A stretch of DNA of 64,000 bases, taken from NCBI RefSeq assembly GCF_014932895.1, contig NZ_JACYOF010000002.1, positions 744,001 to 808,000 of the forward strand. Direction: 5' to 3'. Every line of letters begins with the position of its first letter. Position 1 is the first letter of the stretch. The position numbers and the translations under genes were made by a program. The DNA comes from Bacillus thuringiensis (lineage in GTDB: Bacteria; Bacillota; Bacilli; Bacillales; Bacillaceae_G). Below the pieces are notes generated by a model that saw only the letters and a program-made list of their open reading frames with translations, was not told the DNA's origin and searched no databases. Of the stretch, positions 63,545 to 64,000 are shown piece after piece.

Positions 63545-64000
63545 TTATCTTTTTTGCCATTGCGACGTTCGGTTACGCAGAGCTTTCGTTCCCCATTCAT
63601 ATAAAACTCTCACTACAATATTGGTAACAACAATGAGTACGCTCATCGCGGCCGCTGGCGCCACATTTCCTGCATCATCCATATTTACAATTGATACAGC
63701 AGCTAGTTTAAAATCAGCTGCGTACAAGAAAACAACTGCCGAGACAGTTACCATCGAATTAACAAAGTAGTACATAACCATTTCTAAAATTGCTGGTAAA
63801 CACATCGGGACTGTTACTCGAAAGAATGTTTTATAAAACGGAATGCCCATAGACTGCGAAACAAGTTCAAACTCTCGGTCCAGTTTCTTTAAAGCAGTCG
63901 TTGCGGTAACGAATGTTACAGAGTAAAAATGAATGATATTTACTAATACTAAAACGGCAATTGTGCCATATAAGGAGTGAAACGGATTCGTTACTGAAAG
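63545..64000 (-). CDS. 2-Aminoethylphosphonate ABC transporter permease (partial, runs off the right edge)
   Basis: The open frame continues without a stop to the end of the window, so this is the C-terminal 151 residues of a permease. The binding-protein-dependent permease EAA loop is ATTALKKLDREFELVSQSMG, then IPFYKTFFRVTVP, followed by two helices and the C-terminal basic tail. Position upstream of phnX/phnW points to phosphonate (PhnV-like) import. The ATG at 63850 is internal. Confidence 0.88.
   Translation of the reverse strand, partial: LSVTNPFHSLYGTIAVLVLVNIIHFYSVTFVTATTALKKLDREFELVSQSMGIPFYKTFFRVTVPMCLPAILEMVMYYFVNSMVTVSAVVFLYAADFKLAAVSIVNMDDAGNVAPAAAMSVLIVVTNIVVRVLYEWGTKALRNRTSQWQKR

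Overview
The window is chromosomal DNA from a low-GC Firmicute and almost certainly a member of the Bacillus cereus group. Shine-Dalgarno sites are strong (AAGGAGG type), GTG and TTG starts are common, spore genes are present (GerW/YtfJ, Spo0E family, sporulation-type kinases), and at least five intergenic copies (plus one decayed) of the roughly 155-bp bcr1 repeat, a B. cereus group hallmark, lie between TTTAT target duplications. No rRNA, tRNA, prophage, complete insertion sequence or CRISPR array was seen.

Layout. 0-3.6 kb: the start of the branched-chain amino acid operon on the minus strand (ilvE, T-box leader, ilvB, ilvN), with a CodY box and a cre-like site upstream. 3.8-7.4 kb: small conserved genes, a GerW-type spore protein and a Ktr/Trk potassium channel subunit. 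7.6-9.0 kb: four tandem copies of a roughly 210-bp unknown repeat, followed by the C-terminal third of a dicarboxylate/glutamate symporter pseudogene. 9-17.6 kb: a MarR regulator, a YrvL-like membrane protein, a thioredoxin-like protein, UppP, a MATE exporter, small proteins, an aminoglycoside-phosphotransferase-like remnant, a stand-alone AddB/Cas4-like Fe-S protein, a Fur-controlled flavodoxin and an M20 deacylase. 17.7-22.2 kb: the complete dltXABCD operon for D-alanylation of teichoic acids. 22-28 kb: metabolic singletons, an Lrp regulator and a CPBP protease fused to an AbrB-like domain. 28-31.8 kb: a GntR (YtrA-type) operon with two ABC transporters and a clear autoregulatory operator.

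31.9-41 kb is the most unusual block. It is a sigma-54 island with putrescine-type aminotransferase plus aldehyde dehydrogenase, a PAS/AAA+ sigma-54 activator, glutamate dehydrogenase with two small unknown proteins, and an APC-type permease. I find three -24/-12 promoters. Two of them carry the same ATGC-N6-GCAT inverted repeat 62-63 bp upstream, a plausible activator site. The inferred physiology is uptake of an amine or amino acid, transamination to glutamate, aldehyde oxidation, and recycling of glutamate to 2-oxoglutarate.

41-50.6 kb: nrdIEF ribonucleotide reductase with NrdR-like boxes, assorted small genes, and queCDEF behind a class I preQ1 riboswitch. 50.7-59.7 kb: two sporulation-type histidine kinases (one converging on a Spo0E-family phosphatase gene), DinB, an M3 oligopeptidase, an MhqR-like regulator, a polysaccharide-deacetylase-like protein, a CBS/ACT protein, and an MtnB-like protein that has lost its zinc-binding histidines. 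60-64 kb: a frameshifted NEAT (haem-binding) pseudogene and the 2-aminoethylphosphonate degradation cluster (DeoR regulator, phnW, phnX, ABC permease running off the right edge).

All calls come from reading the sequence. No alignments or database searches were run, so family names rest on recognised motifs and remembered homologues.
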